A stretch of 35,440 bases of DNA from Cytophagales bacterium (GTDB taxonomy: Bacteria > Bacteroidota > Bacteroidia > Cytophagales > Spirosomataceae), in the NCBI GenBank assembly GCA_013298215.1, contig JAAFKE010000039.1, positions 1 to 35,440 on the forward strand, read 5' to 3'. Positions 33,587 through 35,440 of the stretch are shown one piece after another. A program made the translations under genes and the position numbers. Within the stretch, counting starts at the first letter, position 1; each line of letters starts with the position of its first letter. A model generated the notes under the pieces. It was given only the letters and a program-made list of their open reading frames with translations, had not been told where the DNA came from and made no database searches.

Positions 33587-35440
33587 ATGCAAAAAGTATC
33601 TATTTTTCTCAGTAGGCTAAGGGCCAACAGTCTTATACTTGTTTACCTTCTCAGCGTTCTTTGCAGTAGGTCTATCCAAGCCCAGTGTACAGCCACTACG
33701 CCAACATATGCCCTTAGCTCAGGTGCTGGAACAAGAAACATTCTTACGGTTGATCTAACCACGGGTGCTACGAGTCTCGTGACTGCTATTCCACCAGCTG
33801 GTATTTATTCGTCTATGGGGCTAAATCCGACCACGGGGGTTTTGTACTATATCTCCAATTTTACAAATCAAGGTGCTGCCACCTTGGGGACTTATAACCC
33901 CGCCACAAATACGCATACCACCGTTGGCACTGTAAATTTCCCTGCGTTGACAAACATCAACAAAGGGGCGATTGCGCCCGACGGCAAATTTTACCTATCG
34001 GGAGGCGATCAACTTTACGTATATGACCCAACCTTGCCTTTGACGGCGGGTATCGGTACAGCACCGAACGTACCAACGGCCACAACAAACCCCAAATTAA
34101 TAGGTACACTAACCACTACTCCCAGTATATCGGCTGCCGATATGGGTGGAGGCGACATCGCCTTCGATGGCTTCGGAAATATGTGGGTGGTGTTCAAAGG
34201 TCCGACAGCTACCGCCATCAATGTAGTTCAATTTCCTGTGGTGAGCGGGTCAATCGGTTTGGCGGGGAGCGTCAAAATAAATCAAGTTTATTCGGGGCAA
34301 GTATCTGGAATTGCTTTCGATGCGTCTGGTAGTATATACTTAGGCTCCCCGGCTGGCCTTTTTAAAGCTAATACCGATGCTGGTACAATAACAGCTGTTG
34401 GGGCATCTACTGCTGCCAATCATGCTACCGCAGATCTGGCAACTTGTTTTATGCCGATCCCGAATGTTACAACCACCAAAACGGTTTCGCCCACTGGCCC
34501 CGTTGCCCCTGGCGGTGTTTTGACTTACACCATCACCGTTACAAACACTGGAAACCTTCGGGCCGACAACGTAACGCTTACAGATGTCCTGTCGGCAGAC
34601 GTTGATTATGTGGCAAGCTCGGCAACCATGAACGGCACCAATATCGCGGCAGCAACTTATCCTTACGGTACTGGCGCACTGGTCAATGGACCAGCCCAAA
34701 TTGCAGGTGCTTTGACTTCGGCCGCAGGGGTAGCCCCAACGTCTACGATTACGTTTCAGGTACGCGTCAAAAATCCGTATCCGTACAGCAGCACACCACA
34801 GCTTGCGAATCAGGCAAGTGTTACTTACACGGGCGTACCAACGCCAGTAGTAACGCCAAGCGTCTCAAATACGGTTTGCCCAGTAATCTCATTGCCACAA
34901 AACGTAACGATTTGCAATGGTGAGTCACCAAACCTGGCTGTGACCTCATCCGTCTCGGGTACGAATGCAATTAAATACGTTTTATTCAATTCTCCGCAAA
35001 CCAACGCAGCCACCATATACGGCGGCACAAGTATAGGCACGGCTACGCCCAACGCAACTACGGGCATTACAACCCTGGCAGGTGGCGCGGCCAACTTCCC
35101 CGCCTCTGGGTCAGGGGCGACCACCTACTATGTCTATGCCATTTTAGATCCAGCACCCACCAACGATGCCAATTGCCGTCCGTTCGCAGAAATAAGAGTG
35201 ACCGTTAGTGCACCGCCAGTTTTAACCGCCAGTGCCGTTCAACCAACTTGTTTGGTGGCAACTGGAACAATTACGGTTACAAACCCAACAACGGGTGTGA
35301 CTTACAGCTTTGACAATGGCGTTACTTTCGGTGCGTCTGCTACCAGCGCCGCGCTGGCAGCCAGCACCTACCAAGTAAAGATAAAGGATGCCACTGGTTG
35401 CGAGTCGCTGCCAACAACAATTACAATCAACCCACAACCC
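33587..35440 (+). CDS. Large DUF11/SprB-like surface protein, 3' end missing
   Basis: The frame is open from ATG 33587 to the window end (618 codons, no stop). A signal peptide (MQKVSIFLSRLRANSLILVY, ending SIQAQ near residue 33) leads to a region of about 250 residues with propeller-like strands (GTRNILTVDLTTGATSLVT, FDGFGNMWVVFKG, GIAFDASGSIYLGSPAGLF). A DUF11 repeat follows at about 293-425 (TTTKTVSPTGPVAPGGVLTY, TVTNTGNLRADNVTLTD), then an Ig-like part (QNVTICNGESPNLAVTSS) and, from about 542, a SprB-type repeat (LTASAVQPTCLVATGTITVT, YQVKIKDATGCESLPTT). In gliding Bacteroidota such proteins are cell-surface adhesins exported by type IX secretion; the C-terminal sorting tail would lie beyond the window. 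Confidence 0.88.
   Translation, partial: MQKVSIFLSRLRANSLILVYLLSVLCSRSIQAQCTATTPTYALSSGAGTRNILTVDLTTGATSLVTAIPPAGIYSSMGLNPTTGVLYYISNFTNQGAATLGTYNPATNTHTTVGTVNFPALTNINKGAIAPDGKFYLSGGDQLYVYDPTLPLTAGIGTAPNVPTATTNPKLIGTLTTTPSISAADMGGGDIAFDGFGNMWVVFKGPTATAINVVQFPVVSGSIGLAGSVKINQVYSGQVSGIAFDASGSIYLGSPAGLFKANTDAGTITAVGASTAANHATADLATCFMPIPNVTTTKTVSPTGPVAPGGVLTYTITVTNTGNLRADNVTLTDVLSADVDYVASSATMNGTNIAAATYPYGTGALVNGPAQIAGALTSAAGVAPTSTITFQVRVKNPYPYSSTPQLANQASVTYTGVPTPVVTPSVSNTVCPVISLPQNVTICNGESPNLAVTSSVSGTNAIKYVLFNSPQTNAATIYGGTSIGTATPNATTGITTLAGGAANFPASGSGATTYYVYAILDPAPTNDANCRPFAEIRVTVSAPPVLTASAVQPTCLVATGTITVTNPTTGVTYSFDNGVTFGASATSAALAASTYQVKIKDATGCESLPTTITINPQP

Overview
The window looks like chromosomal DNA of a member of the Bacteroidota, most likely the order Cytophagales (Spirosomaceae-like). 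The clues are a type III glutamine synthetase, the long IspG with a middle insertion, a GldC gliding protein, several LytTR regulators, SprB/DUF11-type surface proteins, and promoters of the Bacteroidota type (TTTG/TTG, about 20 bp, TAnnTTTG). Species cannot be fixed from the sequence alone. All functional names below come from reading motifs by eye; no database search was run.

Left part (1-7440): accessory-looking and by eye more A/T-rich. It holds a broken IS630-type transposase end, a DUF4440/NTF2-like lipoprotein, a two-gene unit of a LytTR-only regulator plus an 833-aa secreted Ig-like surface protein, a secreted double NTF2-like protein, and an AraC-type regulator fused to a TolB/FlgO-like domain and TPRs. 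The non-coding pieces here include two clear terminators and a triple 20-bp direct repeat.

Central part (7540-20360): core metabolism. glnN is preceded by a sigma-54-like promoter and followed by a membrane M28 peptidase homologue that has lost catalytic residues, then gldC and a secreted thioredoxin-like protein. A minus-strand cluster carries a DUF4197 protein, ispG, a small membrane protein, an MmcQ/YjbR protein and a TPR protein. Facing it are cinA and a lipoyl-dependent E2 acyltransferase gene. A TPR/SH3 membrane protein and two near-identical tRNA-Lys genes (one promoter, one terminator) follow.

Right part (20530-35440): a secreted zinc phospholipase/nuclease-like protein, a seven-helix-type membrane protein, a membrane LytTR regulator coupled to a secreted S10 carboxypeptidase, a small secreted protein, an SGNH hydrolase, ispH with a textbook promoter, a LytTR-only regulator divergent from a four-helix membrane protein, a coiled-coil lipoprotein, a CarH/LitR-like MerR-B12 regulator with a direct-repeat operator candidate, a TrpD2/YbiB-like protein, a rhomboid protease and the first 618 codons of a large DUF11/SprB-like surface protein that runs off the window.

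How they fit together: ispG and ispH give the last two iron-sulfur steps of the MEP isoprenoid pathway. gldC and the large surface proteins fit a gliding, type IX-secreting cell. The most novel-looking signals are regulatory: the twin sigma-54-like promoters of glnN and the right-end adhesin, the LytTR-only/membrane-protein pair, and the repeats in front of the B12-type regulator.
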